From assembly GCF_004104075.1 (NCBI RefSeq), contig NZ_QOVK01000026.1:1-49829 (forward strand): a DNA stretch of 49,829 nt, given 5' to 3'. This DNA comes from Leeuwenhoekiella polynyae. GTDB lineage: Bacteria; Bacteroidota; Bacteroidia; Flavobacteriales; Flavobacteriaceae. Made by a program: the position numbers and the translations under genes. Below are positions 27,212 through 36,936 of the stretch, in pieces. Position 1 is the stretch's first letter. Each line of letters begins with the position of its first letter. The notes beneath the pieces are model-generated. The model saw only the letters and a program-made list of their open reading frames with translations. It was not told the DNA's origin and searched no databases.

Positions 27212-28640
27212 AATCCCTTATATATTTAGCGCAGTGGTGTGTGTGTTACTGGCTTTTTCAGCCTGTAAAGCACCCAGCGTACTAGAACGGGAGGTCGATT
27301 TAAAAGACCTCCCTCAAAACTTCGCCAGAGGTAATGCAGATACTACAAATACTGCATTGATACAATGGAAAGCGTATTTTACAGATCCTTACCTGACGGG
27401 CTTAATAGACTCTGCTTTGGTAAACAATCAGGAGTTGAATATGATGCTTCAGGAGATTGCGGTTTCTAAAGCAGAAATCAGAGCTAAAAAAGGAGAATAC
27501 CTGCCTTTTGTAGGTTTTGGCGCAGGTGCCGAAACCGAAAAAGTAGGTAGATATACCAGTCAGGGTGCTAATGATGCGAATACAGACATCAGACCCGGAC
27601 AAGAATTTCCGGAGCCGTTGCCTAATTATGAATTCGGGTTAAAGGCGACCTGGGAATTAGACATCTGGAAGAAGTTGCGCAATGCTAAAAAAGCAGCAGT
27701 TTTCAATTACTTATCAAGTGTTGAAGGCCGAAACTTTATGGTTACGCAATTGGTAGGCGAGATCGCTGAAAGTTATTATGAACTTCTGGCTCTTGATAAC
27801 CAGCTTGAAATCGTAAACCGAAATATTGAGATCCAGAGTAATGCTTATCGCATTGTGCGTTTACAAAAGGAAGCGGCCCGGGCTACAGGTCTTGCGGTAA
27901 GTAAGTTTGAAGCCGAAGTTTTACATACCAAAAGTTTGCAATTTGATATTCAGCAGCGCATTGTAGAAGCAGAAAACCGTATCAACTTTTTGGTAGGACG
28001 TTTTCCGCAGCACGTAGAACGCAGTTCACAAGAACTGTTGACCATGGTTCCTAAGGCCATTGAAGCAGGTATACCTGCACAATTGCTTGAGAATCGTACC
28101 GATGTAAAGCAGGCAGAATTAGCGTTAGAAGCTTCTAAATTGAATGTAAAAGTAGCCAAAGCTCGTTTTTATCCCTCCTTGGGTATTTCTGCGGGAGTTG
28201 GTTTTGGTGCATTCAATCCGAAGTATTTATTAGATACGCCAGAATCTTTACTGTATTCTATCGCAGGTGAATTGACCGCGCCTTTAATCAACAGGAATGA
28301 GATTAAAGCTTCTTATACAAGTGCAAGTGCAAAACAACTTCAGGCGGTTTATGATTATGAAAAAACTGTATTGAATGCGTATATCGAAGTGGCTAATCAG
28401 CTTGCTAAGGTAGATAACCTGAGTAAAAGTTTTGATCTGAAATCTCAGGAAGTTGAAGCGTTGAACCGTTCGGTTAATATATCTGGGCAATTGTTTTCAT
28501 CGGCACGCGCAGATTATATGGAGGTGTTGATGACGCAACGAGATGCTTTAGAATCCAACTTTGAATTAGTAGAAACCAAAATGGACCAGATGAATGCTTA
28601 TGTGCATATGTATCAGGCACTAGGTGGTGGCTGGAACTAA
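27192..28640 (+). CDS. Outer-membrane efflux factor (TolC/OprM-like lipoprotein)
   Basis: A 482-residue channel of the NodT/OprM group that completes the tripartite pump. The N-terminus has a lipoprotein signal with Cys25 in LAFSACKAPS. Two OEP repeats follow, with AYTSASAKQLQAVYDYEKTV-like helices in the second, and the LENRTDVKQAELALEASKLN segment typical of this group lies between them. Its start overlaps the pump gene by 20 bases in another frame, so translation is coupled. A strong terminator follows. Confidence 0.93.
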   Translation: MIKKINRIPYIFSAVVCVLLAFSACKAPSVLEREVDLKDLPQNFARGNADTTNTALIQWKAYFTDPYLTGLIDSALVNNQELNMMLQEIAVSKAEIRAKKGEYLPFVGFGAGAETEKVGRYTSQGANDANTDIRPGQEFPEPLPNYEFGLKATWELDIWKKLRNAKKAAVFNYLSSVEGRNFMVTQLVGEIAESYYELLALDNQLEIVNRNIEIQSNAYRIVRLQKEAARATGLAVSKFEAEVLHTKSLQFDIQQRIVEAENRINFLVGRFPQHVERSSQELLTMVPKAIEAGIPAQLLENRTDVKQAELALEASKLNVKVAKARFYPSLGISAGVGFGAFNPKYLLDTPESLLYSIAGELTAPLINRNEIKASYTSASAKQLQAVYDYEKTVLNAYIEVANQLAKVDNLSKSFDLKSQEVEALNRSVNISGQLFSSARADYMEVLMTQRDALESNFELVETKMDQMNAYVHMYQALGGGWN

Positions 28641-28704
28641 GATTTAGTTAGTGTTGAGGTGGTTTGCAGCACTTCTTCTTGATATCGGAAGTGTTTCAAA
28701 CTAG

Positions 28705-28739
28705 AAACCGCCCGGAGGTGATGTCCCGGGCGGTTTTTT
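28705..28739 (+). terminator. Intrinsic terminator of the RND operon
   Basis: An 11-bp stem, aaaccgcccgg with ccgggcggttt around a 10-base loop (28716-28725), runs into a T6 tract. Confidence 0.9.
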
Positions 28740-28821
28740 ATTGGCACCTCCAAAAGGGTTTAAGATCTCAAAGTAGTTTTTTTTAGTTCACTTAAGGATC
28801 GAGGTAATTTTATACCACATC

Positions 28822-28829
28822 TAAATTTG
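28822..28829 (+). promoter_or_regulatory. Candidate -7 element TAAATTTG
   Basis: A perfect match to TAnnTTTG, about 33 bases before the ATG at 28863; I see no TTG-type -33 element at the usual distance. If real, transcription starts after the upstream TTG codon at 28827, which supports the ATG start for the next gene. Confidence 0.4.
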
Positions 28830-28862
28830 TTTCGTTATTTTAGAAATTCAGCAATTGAAGCG

Positions 28863-29624
28863 ATGAAACCGTTTGTAAAAGAAGATTCTATAGTGCGAGA
28901 AATTTGGGGTAAAAGCGATACGGTTTTACTCATTTTTGCCGGTGCTGCCGCAGAGTTTGCACTCAATAAAGCTGTAGATTGGTTGTATTTTACCGGGAAA
29001 CTTCCTGCAGATCCCTTAGGACGTTTATTTTCTACCGTGACTTATGCGCGTAACATTATTTTTGCTGAAGAAGAGCAGGCACATCAAACTATAAATGCTA
29101 TATATCATATTCATAAAGCAGTAGAGCAGAAGCGAGATACTACGATACCTGACTGGGCCTATCGTGATGTATTATTTATGTTGATTCATTATTCTATAGC
29201 TTCTTACGAAGTCTTAGAACGCAAGCTCAGCAATGCTGAGAAACAAGAAATCTATGATGTGTTTTACCGATTTGGAAATCAAATGCAGTTGAAAGATCTA
29301 GCGGCAGATTATGAAAGCTGGTTGCCACAGCGCGAAGAACATTTAGATAACGATCTTAAGAAAAGCGCTTATACAGAAGACTTATTCAAACAGTATAAAA
29401 AGCATTTGGGAACCTTTCGTTATTTCTTTTTAATCGAAGGACAAAAATTACTCGTACCTGCACAAGTGAGCATACTACTCGGTTTTGGCCGCTTTTCGAT
29501 GCTTAATCCTGTGATTCCCTTTTATAAATTGAGTAGAAGGTTAAAACTAGATGTACTTGTAAAAGCTGTTTTATTACCGGAAAATTATAAAGAACAGATT
29601 AATGAAATAGATGTGGTGGTTTAA
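28863..29624 (+). CDS. DUF2236/MpaB-like oxygenase-family protein
   Basis: A 253-residue protein resembling the DUF2236 family (ER-bound oxygenase MpaB / rubber oxygenase catalytic domain). Family-like features are SDTVLLIFAGAAAEFALNKA near the N-terminus, PADPLGRLFSTVTYARNIIF, and AIYHIHKAVEQ with a conserved-looking His pair. Characterised relatives bind heme and use oxygen, but the activity here is unknown. The in-frame TTG at 28827 would add 12 residues; I prefer the ATG because the TTG overlaps a -7 promoter element. It is a single gene, closed by a terminator. Confidence 0.72.
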   Translation: MKPFVKEDSIVREIWGKSDTVLLIFAGAAAEFALNKAVDWLYFTGKLPADPLGRLFSTVTYARNIIFAEEEQAHQTINAIYHIHKAVEQKRDTTIPDWAYRDVLFMLIHYSIASYEVLERKLSNAEKQEIYDVFYRFGNQMQLKDLAADYESWLPQREEHLDNDLKKSAYTEDLFKQYKKHLGTFRYFFLIEGQKLLVPAQVSILLGFGRFSMLNPVIPFYKLSRRLKLDVLVKAVLLPENYKEQINEIDVVV

Positions 29625-29646
29625 TATTAAAATGATTTAATCAATG

Positions 29647-29676
29647 AAAAAGCGACCCAGACCGGGTCGCTTTTTT
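29647..29676. terminator. Bidirectional terminator between convergent genes
   Basis: Stem aaaaagcgaccc / gggtcgctttttt with loop agacc, flanked by A and T tracts. It serves the DUF2236 gene on the plus strand and the leucine operon on the minus strand. Confidence 0.88.
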
Positions 29677-29706
29677 ATCTTTCTTCTATGTTCTAACATC
29701 TCACAT

Positions 29707-30822
29707 CTAGATGATTGTACTCTGTCCCATATGGATGTTCTTAAAATTACGGTTGGTATCATCTGGATGAGTGATGTAATCAGCAATAAAATCACCAACC
29801 TTAGTCGTAGTAAAGGCTTTTTTAGGATTGATATCTCCGGTTGTGATTCCCAATTCCAGGGATTTTTCAACAGCGTTTTCAATCGCATCTGCTTCTTTGT
29901 GTAAATCTAAATGGCGCAACATCATCGCAGCAGAAAGAATAGAGGCAAGCGGATTGGCAATATTCTTTCCGGTAGCTTGTGGAAACGAACCGTGAATAGG
30001 TTCAAACATACCTACCGTACTACCAACAGAAGCCGAAGCTAACAATCCGATAGAACCCCCAATTACTGAAGCCTCATCTGAGATGATATCACCAAATAAG
30101 TTTTCGGTTAAAATCACGTCAAACTGACTTGGGTTTAAGATCATTTGCATCGCCGCATTGTCGACGAATAAGAAATCGAGTTCTACATCATCGTATTCTT
30201 TGGCGATTTCGGTAACCGTTTTGCGCCATAAACGTGACGTTTCTAACACGTTTGCTTTGTCAACAAGGGTTAATTTTTTTCTTCGGTTTTGAGCCTCTTT
30301 AAAAGCCAGATGCGCAATACGTGTAATTTCAGCTACAGAATAGGAGCAGCCATCGCTTGCAACTTGTCCGTCTTCACTCAGGTGCTTATCACCAAAGTAA
30401 ATTCCACCAGTCAATTCGCGATAGATTGAAATATCTGTCCCGCTGATGATTTCCTTTTTTAAAGGTGAATTCTCAATCAAACGCTCGTAAGCCTTTACCG
30501 GTCTGATGTTGCAGAATAAACCTAACGACTTACGTAGCTTTAATAAGCCTTGCTCCGGTCTTACTTTTGCAGACGGATCGTTGTCGTATTTAGGGTGGCC
30601 AATAGCGCCAAAAAGCACGGCATCACTTGCTTTACACAGTTCGATAGTATCGTCTGGTAACGGATTTCCGGTGGCATCAATCGCACAGGCACCCACCAAT
30701 GCTTTTGTAAACTTAAAGGTATGGTCGTAGACGTCAGCAATAGCGTCAAGTGCTTTTATTGCTTGCTCGGTAACTTCAGGACCGATACCGTCTCCTGCTA
30801 AAAGTGCAATATTGAATTTCAT
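29707..30822 (-). CDS. leuB: 3-isopropylmalate dehydrogenase
   Basis: A 371-residue NAD-dependent oxidative decarboxylase, the last operon-encoded step of leucine synthesis. It starts LLAGDGIGPEVTEQAI; the substrate/Mg2+ region is LTENLFGDIISDEASVIGGS, and the nucleotide site is EPIHGSFPQATGKNIANP. Length is normal. It is the last gene of leuACDB, read towards the terminator at 29647-29676. The 72-base gap before it contains an imperfect inverted repeat. Confidence 0.96.
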   Translation of the reverse strand: MKFNIALLAGDGIGPEVTEQAIKALDAIADVYDHTFKFTKALVGACAIDATGNPLPDDTIELCKASDAVLFGAIGHPKYDNDPSAKVRPEQGLLKLRKSLGLFCNIRPVKAYERLIENSPLKKEIISGTDISIYRELTGGIYFGDKHLSEDGQVASDGCSYSVAEITRIAHLAFKEAQNRRKKLTLVDKANVLETSRLWRKTVTEIAKEYDDVELDFLFVDNAAMQMILNPSQFDVILTENLFGDIISDEASVIGGSIGLLASASVGSTVGMFEPIHGSFPQATGKNIANPLASILSAAMMLRHLDLHKEADAIENAVEKSLELGITTGDINPKKAFTTTKVGDFIADYITHPDDTNRNFKNIHMGQSTII

Positions 30823-30838
30823 AATTTCATTTTATTTC

Positions 30839-30872
30839 AAAACCCCACAAGTTCTGGAAACTGGTGAGGTTT
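30839..30872. repeat. Imperfect inverted repeat in the leuD-leuB gap
   Basis: aaaacccca and tgaggttt arms enclose a partly self-complementary centre (agttctggaaact). It resembles aacctca/tgaggtt palindromes found between genes in Flavobacteria. No T-tract is present on the coding strand, so readthrough into leuB is expected. Confidence 0.45.
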
Positions 30873-30894
30873 GTAGATTGTTACGGGTTAAAGT

Positions 30895-31479
30895 TTAATA
30901 GCTCTGCTCTAGTTCAAAAGCTTCGATTTTATCCTTTTTACTGATTAAAAAGTCAATGTCATCGTAGCCATTAATCATACAAACTTTTTTATACGGATCG
31001 ATCTCAAATTCTAAATCACCGGCAGGTGAAGTCAATATTTGGTTTTCCAGATCAATCGTAAGTTTAGTATCGGGTTTGTCTTTTATAGTCTGAAGCAATT
31101 CCTTTAAATATTCAGGAGTTACTTGTATCGGTAAGATACCGTTATTTAGCGCATTACCTTTGAAAATGTCAGCAAAAAAGCTGCTGATCACCACTTTAAA
31201 TCCGTAGCCTCCAATTGCCCAGGCAGCGTGTTCTCTACTGGAACCACAGCCAAAGTTATCTCCAGCAACCAGAATTGGTCCGTTATAGGTATCGTCATTC
31301 AATACAAAATCTTTGTTTTCATTCCCCTCGTGGTCGTATCTCCAATCGCGAAATACATTATCGCCAAAACCTTGCTTGTCGGTAGATTTTAAGAAGCGTG
31401 CAGGTATGATCTGATCGGTATCTATATTTTCAATAGGTAACGGAACAGCAGTATCGGTAAGTTTTATAAACTTTTCCAT
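30895..31479 (-). CDS. leuD: 3-isopropylmalate dehydratase small subunit
   Basis: A 194-residue swivelling domain subunit of the aconitase-type isomerase. Seen: [13 protein letters not shown] near the N-terminus, then the conserved [19 protein letters not shown] motif that contacts substrate. It starts directly after the leuC stop with no gap, so the two subunits are co-translated. Together with LeuC it isomerises 2- to 3-isopropylmalate. Confidence 0.96.
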   Translation of the reverse strand: MEKFIKLTDTAVPLPIENIDTDQIIPARFLKSTDKQGFGDNVFRDWRYDHEGNENKDFVLNDDTYNGPILVAGDNFGCGSSREHAAWAIGGYGFKVVISSFFADIFKGNALNNGILPIQVTPEYLKELLQTIKDKPDTKLTIDLENQILTSPAGDLEFEIDPYKKVCMINGYDDIDFLISKKDKIEAFELEQSY

Positions 31480-32865
31480 CTAGTTTAATTGTTTTGTAAT
31501 GTCTGTAATTTTTCCGGCAACGGCTGTAGCTGCAGCCATAAGCGGACTCGCTAAAATGGTACGCGCACCCTGACCTTGTCTTCCTTCAAAGTTTCGGTTA
31601 GAGGTAGAAACACAATACTCACCTTCCGGAATTTTATCGTCGTTCATCGCCAAACATGCCGAGCAACCCGGTTGTCTCAGTGCAAATCCTGCTTCGGTAA
31701 AAACCTTGTCCAATCCTTCTGCAACAAGCTGCTTGGCAACCTGCTGTGACCCGGGAACCAACCACGCATTTACATTAGAAGCTTTTTGTTTTCCTTTTAC
31801 AAAATCTGCCGCAATGCGGAAATCTTCGATACGTGAATTGGTACAACTCCCTATAAACACATAATTGATAGGCTTGTCGATAAGGCTTTCTCCTTTTTTG
31901 AAGTTCATATAGGCCAAAGCCTTCTCTAAATTCACATCTTCTTTATCAGGAATCGTACCGGTCACTTTGATCCCCATTCCCGGGTTTGTACCGTAAGTCA
32001 CCATAGGTTCGATGTCTTCTGCATCAAAAGAATATTCTTTGTCAAACACTGCATCAGCATCAGTAGGAAGGGTTTTCCAGTATTCTAGTTTTTTGTCCCA
32101 TTCTGCTCCTTCAGGTGCAAACTCGCGCCCTTGTACATAATCAAAAGTAGTCTGATCTGGAGCGATCATTCCGCCACGGGCACCCATTTCGATGCTCATA
32201 TTACAAACGGTCATACGCCCTTCCATAGACATCTCTTCAAAAACGTTACCGGCGTACTCACAGAAATAACCCGTACCGGCATTGGTACCAATTTTTGAGA
32301 TTACATAAAGAATAACATCTTTAGGCAATACATTCGGTTTTAGTTTTCCGTTTACATTAACCCGTAAACTTTTAGGCTTGGTCAATAACAAACACTGACT
32401 GGCAAAAACCTGTGCCACCTGACTCGTACCTATACCAAAAGCAATGGTACCAAAAGCACCGTGCGTAGAGGTGTGGCTATCTCCACAAACCATAGTCATT
32501 CCCGGTTGTGTGATTCCCAATTCTGGAGCCATTACGTGAACGATACCGTTGTATTCATGACCTAAACCATACAGCGTAATACCGTGTTTCTCACAATTCT
32601 CGGTGAGTTGTTTAAGTTGATTTCTTGAAAGTACATCACGCACCGGTAAGTGCTGATCTACTGTGGGGGTGTTGTGATCTGCAGTCGCCATAATCTGATC
32701 TGGACGTGCTACGGGAATGCCCCGCTCTTCTAATTCTGAAAAGGCCTGTGGGCTGGTTACCTCGTGAATAAGGTGTTTATCAATGTAAAGTACTTGTGGT
32801 CCATTAGGCACCGTGTCTACCACGTGTGCATCCCAGACTTTATCAAATAAGGTTTTTCCTGCCAT
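31480..32865 (-). CDS. leuC: 3-isopropylmalate dehydratase large subunit
   Basis: The 461-residue catalytic subunit with a [4Fe-4S] cluster. Cluster ligands appear in [13 protein letters not shown] and in [27 protein letters not shown] is another active-site motif. Length is typical. It follows leuA after a 97-base gap that contains a terminator-like hairpin, and abuts leuD. Confidence 0.96.
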   Translation of the reverse strand: MAGKTLFDKVWDAHVVDTVPNGPQVLYIDKHLIHEVTSPQAFSELEERGIPVARPDQIMATADHNTPTVDQHLPVRDVLSRNQLKQLTENCEKHGITLYGLGHEYNGIVHVMAPELGITQPGMTMVCGDSHTSTHGAFGTIAFGIGTSQVAQVFASQCLLLTKPKSLRVNVNGKLKPNVLPKDVILYVISKIGTNAGTGYFCEYAGNVFEEMSMEGRMTVCNMSIEMGARGGMIAPDQTTFDYVQGREFAPEGAEWDKKLEYWKTLPTDADAVFDKEYSFDAEDIEPMVTYGTNPGMGIKVTGTIPDKEDVNLEKALAYMNFKKGESLIDKPINYVFIGSCTNSRIEDFRIAADFVKGKQKASNVNAWLVPGSQQVAKQLVAEGLDKVFTEAGFALRQPGCSACLAMNDDKIPEGEYCVSTSNRNFEGRQGQGARTILASPLMAAATAVAGKITDITKQLN

Positions 32866-32903
32866 TTTAATGTAATTAGTTCCGTAGAACTTTAATAGTA
32901 TTT

Positions 32904-32939
32904 GAAAAAATAAGGATTCTTATGATGAAGAATCCTTAT
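32904..32939 (-). terminator. Terminator-like hairpin between leuA and leuC
   Basis: Read on the minus strand: ataaggattctt, loop catcat, aagaatccttat (12 perfect bp), then a T6 tract. It is AT-rich but has the full form of an intrinsic terminator inside an operon, so it may lower leuCDB expression relative to leuA. Confidence 0.6.
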
Positions 32940-32962
32940 GTTAAATTTTGATTTATAATGAA

Positions 32963-34135
32963 TTAAGCCTCGACTTGCGTCTGAACATTTGCTACTTTCA
33001 TAATCTCGTGAATGTCTTCATCTAAGATTTCCTTCTGCTTATCTGCAAATTTAAGAAACACATCATAAACCGCGTCTAACTGAACCTTAGTTAATTCATA
33101 ACCCACTTTCTTAGATCGATACGCTAAAGCAGCACGACCACTACGGGCGGTAAGTACGATCGCACTTTCGGTAACACCTACTTCTTCAGGATCCATGATT
33201 TCATAAGTCTCCCGGTTTTTAATCACTCCGTCCTGGTGAATTCCAGAGCTGTGCGCAAAAGCGTTAGAACCTACAACGGCTTTGTTAGGCTGTACAGGCA
33301 TTCCCATTTTATCACTCACCATTTTACTGGTATCCCACAATAAACGTGAGTTGATATCGGTATCTAAACCTAAAGTAGGATGCTGGCGTAAGATCATTAC
33401 CACTTCTTCTAAAGCAGTATTTCCTGCACGTTCACCGATACCATTGATAGTACACTCAATTTGACGCGCACCATTTATAACACCAGCAATCGAGTTCGCT
33501 GTTGCTAAGCCCAAGTCGTTATGACAATGGCAAGAAAGTATGGCTTTATCAATACCTTTTACATTTTCTCTAAGGTATTTCATTTTTGCACCATATTCTT
33601 CCGGAAGGCAATATCCAGTAGTATCCGGTATATTTAAAACAGTTGCACCTGCTTTAATCGCAGCTTCACAAACACGTGCTAAATATTCATTATCTGTACG
33701 GCCGGCATCTTCAGCATAAAACTCCACATCTTCAACAAAAGTCTTGGCATAAGCCACAGCATCATAAGCACGCTTGATGATGTCTTCACGATTAGACTTG
33801 AATTTATATTTTATATGGGAGTCGCTGGTGCCAATACCCGTATGTATACGCGGCTTTACAGCGTGTTTAAGTGCTTCAGCAGCAACTTCAATATCTTTTT
33901 TTACAGCGCGGGTAAGACCACAAACCGTAGCGTTCTTTACCAGACGTGCAATTTGATCAACAGAATTAAAATCACCGGGACTAGAAATAGGGAAACCGGC
34001 CTCAATAACATCAACACCCAGTAAATCGAGACGTTCTGCTATAATCAGTTTTTGATTGGTGTCTAATTTGCAGCCCGGGACTTGCTCCCCGTCTCTAAGC
34101 GTCGTGTCAAAAATTTGGACTTTGTTATCGGTCAT
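32963..34135 (-). CDS. leuA: 2-isopropylmalate synthase, short form without regulatory domain
   Basis: A 390-residue enzyme that condenses 2-ketoisovalerate with acetyl-CoA. The HMGL-like TIM barrel is complete: [13 protein letters not shown] (9-21), [15 protein letters not shown] with the metal-binding HxH, and [17 protein letters not shown]. The following linker helices are present, but the protein ends near residue 390. The C-terminal LeuA dimer domain (about 110-130 residues), which binds leucine in the ~510-residue enzyme, is absent. The ending (QTQVEA, then stop) looks natural, not truncated. Related citramalate or homocitrate synthases are alternatives; the leu operon supports LeuA. 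Confidence 0.92.
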   Translation of the reverse strand: MTDNKVQIFDTTLRDGEQVPGCKLDTNQKLIIAERLDLLGVDVIEAGFPISSPGDFNSVDQIARLVKNATVCGLTRAVKKDIEVAAEALKHAVKPRIHTGIGTSDSHIKYKFKSNREDIIKRAYDAVAYAKTFVEDVEFYAEDAGRTDNEYLARVCEAAIKAGATVLNIPDTTGYCLPEEYGAKMKYLRENVKGIDKAILSCHCHNDLGLATANSIAGVINGARQIECTINGIGERAGNTALEEVVMILRQHPTLGLDTDINSRLLWDTSKMVSDKMGMPVQPNKAVVGSNAFAHSSGIHQDGVIKNRETYEIMDPEEVGVTESAIVLTARSGRAALAYRSKKVGYELTKVQLDAVYDVFLKFADKQKEILDEDIHEIMKVANVQTQVEA

Positions 34136-34222
34136 AGTGCTTTTTTTCTCAATTTAAGTGTGAATATATATATTGGTAGTACTTTTGAAGTTCCTAACGG
34201 CAAATAACCTACGATGTTTAAG

Positions 34223-34230
34223 TAAATTTG
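34223..34230 (+). promoter_or_regulatory. Candidate -7 element TAAATTTG
   Basis: A perfect TAnnTTTG match 33 bases before the ATG at 34263. Another match, TACTTTTG, lies at 34180-34187. No clear -33 TTG is at the right spacing for either. The leuA promoter must lie in the same 127-base divergent gap, but I could not identify it. Confidence 0.35.
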
Positions 34231-34262
34231 TCTCTGTCTAAAATATTGATATACAGTTTTTT

Positions 34263-35825
34263 ATGCGTAAAATCATTACAACAGCAAATGATTCAAAAGA
34301 TTCTCTTTATGTTCTGATAAAGTCGTTATCTAAGTCTGAAAAGCGTCAGTTTAAATTATATGTAGGTCGTTTAGACGGTAATGCGGATTCTAAATATTTG
34401 CAGCTTTTTAATCTGCTTGATAAAATGAATTCGTATAATGAAAGCGAGATTTTTAAGAATAACATCGTAAAAAAACAACAGCTTTCTAACCTGAAAGCAC
34501 ACCTCTATAAACAGATTTTAATCTCACTCAGGTTGAGTCCGGCTCATCAAAATATACGGGTTCAAATACGAGAACAGCTTGATTTTGCTACGGTTTTGTA
34601 TCAAAAAGGCTTGTATCAGCAAAGCCTCAAACTACTCGAGAAAGCCAAACATATGGCTATTGAAAATGAAGAGAAAAATGTAGCTTATGAGATCGTAGAA
34701 CTTGAGAAGGTTATTGAAACCCAATACATAACGCGCAGTATGAGCACCCGCGCTGAAGAACTTGCGCATGAAGCTAAAGTTCTGAGTCAGCAAAATCTAA
34801 TGACCAGTAAGCTGTCTAATTTGTCTATTCAGTTGTATGGGTTGATGCTTAAAACCGGTTATGTGCGCAGTGATGAAGAAAAACGCGAAATCACTGCATT
34901 TTTCACCCAATCAATGCCAAAATACAAAATGAGCACGTTAGGTTTTCGCGAGAAACTCTGGCTCTATAAGGCATATCTCTGGTATAGTTTTTTGATACAG
35001 GATTTTCTATCGTGTTTTAAATATGCCATGCGTTACGTAGAACTCTTTGAGGAAAATCCGGCGATGATTGCCCGCAATCCGGTGTTTTATTTAAAAGGAA
35101 ATCATTATTTACTGGAATCACTTTTCTACCTAAAACACCACACCAAATTTAAAGAAGTTCTTGAAAGTCTGGAGATGCGACTGCAAACAACAGATTTCCC
35201 CACCAGCGATAATCTGGAGATTCTAGAGTTTTTATATGTGTATTCCCATAAGCTGAATCTGAAGTTTATGGTGGGTGATTTCAGTACCAGTGACGGACTT
35301 ATAGAGAAGATTGAAAAGTATCTGAAACAAAACGGACAACGGATGGATGAGCATCACATTATGGTGTTTTATTATAAGATCGCAAGTCTGTATTTTGGTA
35401 ATGGACAGAATAAAAAGTGTATTGAGTATTTAGGAAAGATCATCCATAATAAATCGCTCAAAATGCGTGAAGATTTGATGTGTTTTTCTCGTATTCTGAA
35501 TCTTGTTGCGCATTACGAGGCGGGAATGGATTACCATCTCGAAACCTTACTGAAGAGCACCTATAAGTTTTTGATCAAAATGGACGATCTGCATGAGGTC
35601 CAAAAGGAAATGATCAAATTCCTTAGAAATCTGGGAGATATTTTTCCTAGTGAGTTGAAGAACGAATTTAAAAAATTGCGTAAACGGTTGGAGGTTTATG
35701 AAGAAGATCCATACGAGCGCAGAGCCTTTTTATATCTTGATATTCTTTCCTGGTTAGATAGCAGAATTGAAAGTCGCCCAGTTGCTGAAATTATTAAGGA
35801 AAAAGCAATGGTGTTGAATCGGTAG
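34263..35825 (+). CDS. Helical-repeat protein of unknown function
   Basis: A 520-residue protein, almost entirely alpha-helical by composition, with TPR-like stretches such as LYQKGLYQQSLKLLEKAKHM (about 112-131) and FGNGQNKKCIEYLGKIIHN (about 378-396). There is no signal peptide or membrane segment, so it is probably cytoplasmic. I recognise no catalytic domain. It is divergent from leuA and followed by an unrelated permease. It may be a scaffold or regulator; nothing in the sequence gives a specific role. Confidence 0.7.
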   Translation: MRKIITTANDSKDSLYVLIKSLSKSEKRQFKLYVGRLDGNADSKYLQLFNLLDKMNSYNESEIFKNNIVKKQQLSNLKAHLYKQILISLRLSPAHQNIRVQIREQLDFATVLYQKGLYQQSLKLLEKAKHMAIENEEKNVAYEIVELEKVIETQYITRSMSTRAEELAHEAKVLSQQNLMTSKLSNLSIQLYGLMLKTGYVRSDEEKREITAFFTQSMPKYKMSTLGFREKLWLYKAYLWYSFLIQDFLSCFKYAMRYVELFEENPAMIARNPVFYLKGNHYLLESLFYLKHHTKFKEVLESLEMRLQTTDFPTSDNLEILEFLYVYSHKLNLKFMVGDFSTSDGLIEKIEKYLKQNGQRMDEHHIMVFYYKIASLYFGNGQNKKCIEYLGKIIHNKSLKMREDLMCFSRILNLVAHYEAGMDYHLETLLKSTYKFLIKMDDLHEVQKEMIKFLRNLGDIFPSELKNEFKKLRKRLEVYEEDPYERRAFLYLDILSWLDSRIESRPVAEIIKEKAMVLNR

Positions 35826-35910
35826 ACAGTGCGTTGCAACGTTCTAATTACAAGCTAAAAACATTAGTTTCCTGTTACATTAGGCAAGAAATTTATATAT
35901 GAAGTAAAAA

Positions 35911-36810
35911 GTGAATCATAAACTGAAAACCTACCTTTTGCCAACCCAACCCAATTCTTTTATAAAAAACATACTTCAACTCAATCTGGCGATGCTTTTA
36001 GTCAGCACCAGCGGGGTGCTGGGACGTGCGGTCACGTTGCCTCCTGTGGTTACAATAGGATGGCGGGCTTTGCTTGCAGTGGTATTTCTTATGCTTTTTT
36101 TAAAGTGGAAAAAGATCAGTTTTAGGATAGCAAAAGAAGACCGAAAGCAGGTTTTTTTAGGCGGAATTTTAATGGGCATACACTGGGTGGCTTATTTTAA
36201 AGCTTTACAATTGAGTAATGTTGCGATTGGAATGCTTACGATCTTTACATACCCGGCATTGACAAGTATTTTAGAACCGTTGCTTTTACGCTTGCCCTTT
36301 CAGAAAATTCATTTGTTTTTGGGACTACTGGTTCTAGGCGGGATCGCATTACTCATTCCTGATCTGGATTTTGAGAATGAATATACCCAAGCCGTAGCTT
36401 ATGGTCTAGGATCTGCCTTGGCGTATGCACTGCGTAATATATTGATGAAAAAGCAAGTGGCAAACTATCACGGCAGCTTGCTGATGCTATATCAGGCGTT
36501 GATCATCGGTGTTTTATTGATCCCTTTTAGTTTTCAAACCACTATTGAAGCCCTTCAGGAGAATTTGATCTGGATTTTGGCTCTGGCACTTTTTACTACC
36601 GCTTTGGGGCATACCTTATTTCTATTGACATTTCGCTATTTTTCCATTACTACGGCGAGTATCATCAGCAGTGTTCAGCCGGTTTATGGTATTTTATTAG
36701 GCGTTTTACTCTTGGGAGAAGTCCCAAAGCTATTGACGATTATTGGAGGACTTTTAATTATTAGCGCGGTGGTGATAGAGAGTTTGCGTAGTGCAAAAGA
36801 GAAGGGATAA
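35911..36810 (+). CDS. EamA/DMT-family permease
   Basis: A 299-residue membrane protein with about ten hydrophobic segments and the internal duplication of the drug/metabolite transporter superfamily (two EamA halves, about 27-150 and 165-290). Typical pieces are GVLGRAV, GIHWVAYFKALQLSNVAIG and SIISSVQPVYGILLGVLLLGE. The start is GTG at 35911; a later ATG at residue 29 would remove part of the first membrane segment. The transported compound is unknown. Confidence 0.85.
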   Translation: MNHKLKTYLLPTQPNSFIKNILQLNLAMLLVSTSGVLGRAVTLPPVVTIGWRALLAVVFLMLFLKWKKISFRIAKEDRKQVFLGGILMGIHWVAYFKALQLSNVAIGMLTIFTYPALTSILEPLLLRLPFQKIHLFLGLLVLGGIALLIPDLDFENEYTQAVAYGLGSALAYALRNILMKKQVANYHGSLLMLYQALIIGVLLIPFSFQTTIEALQENLIWILALALFTTALGHTLFLLTFRYFSITTASIISSVQPVYGILLGVLLLGEVPKLLTIIGGLLIISAVVIESLRSAKEKG

Positions 36811-36936
36811 ATAGTTTAATTTAATCTTCTTTTTATAAAGTCTAAATATAAAAACATCTATATCAGCTATTTGTATTGTTTCTATGCGTATGTCTGGGTA
36901 AATTAATGTCCTATTAATCTCTAAAAACAAAAAACA

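Noticed and set aside
28827-28862. A TTG start for the DUF2236 protein
   Set aside because: The codon overlaps a perfect -7 promoter element, and relatives that I recall begin near the later ATG.
29644-29904. A plus-strand 86-codon open frame starting in a terminator
   Set aside because: It begins within the hairpin at 29647-29676 and continues antisense to leuB; no family match.
34136-34262. A leucine leader peptide upstream of leuA
   Set aside because: I found no ATG-started ORF on the minus strand in this 127-base gap and no terminator hairpin.
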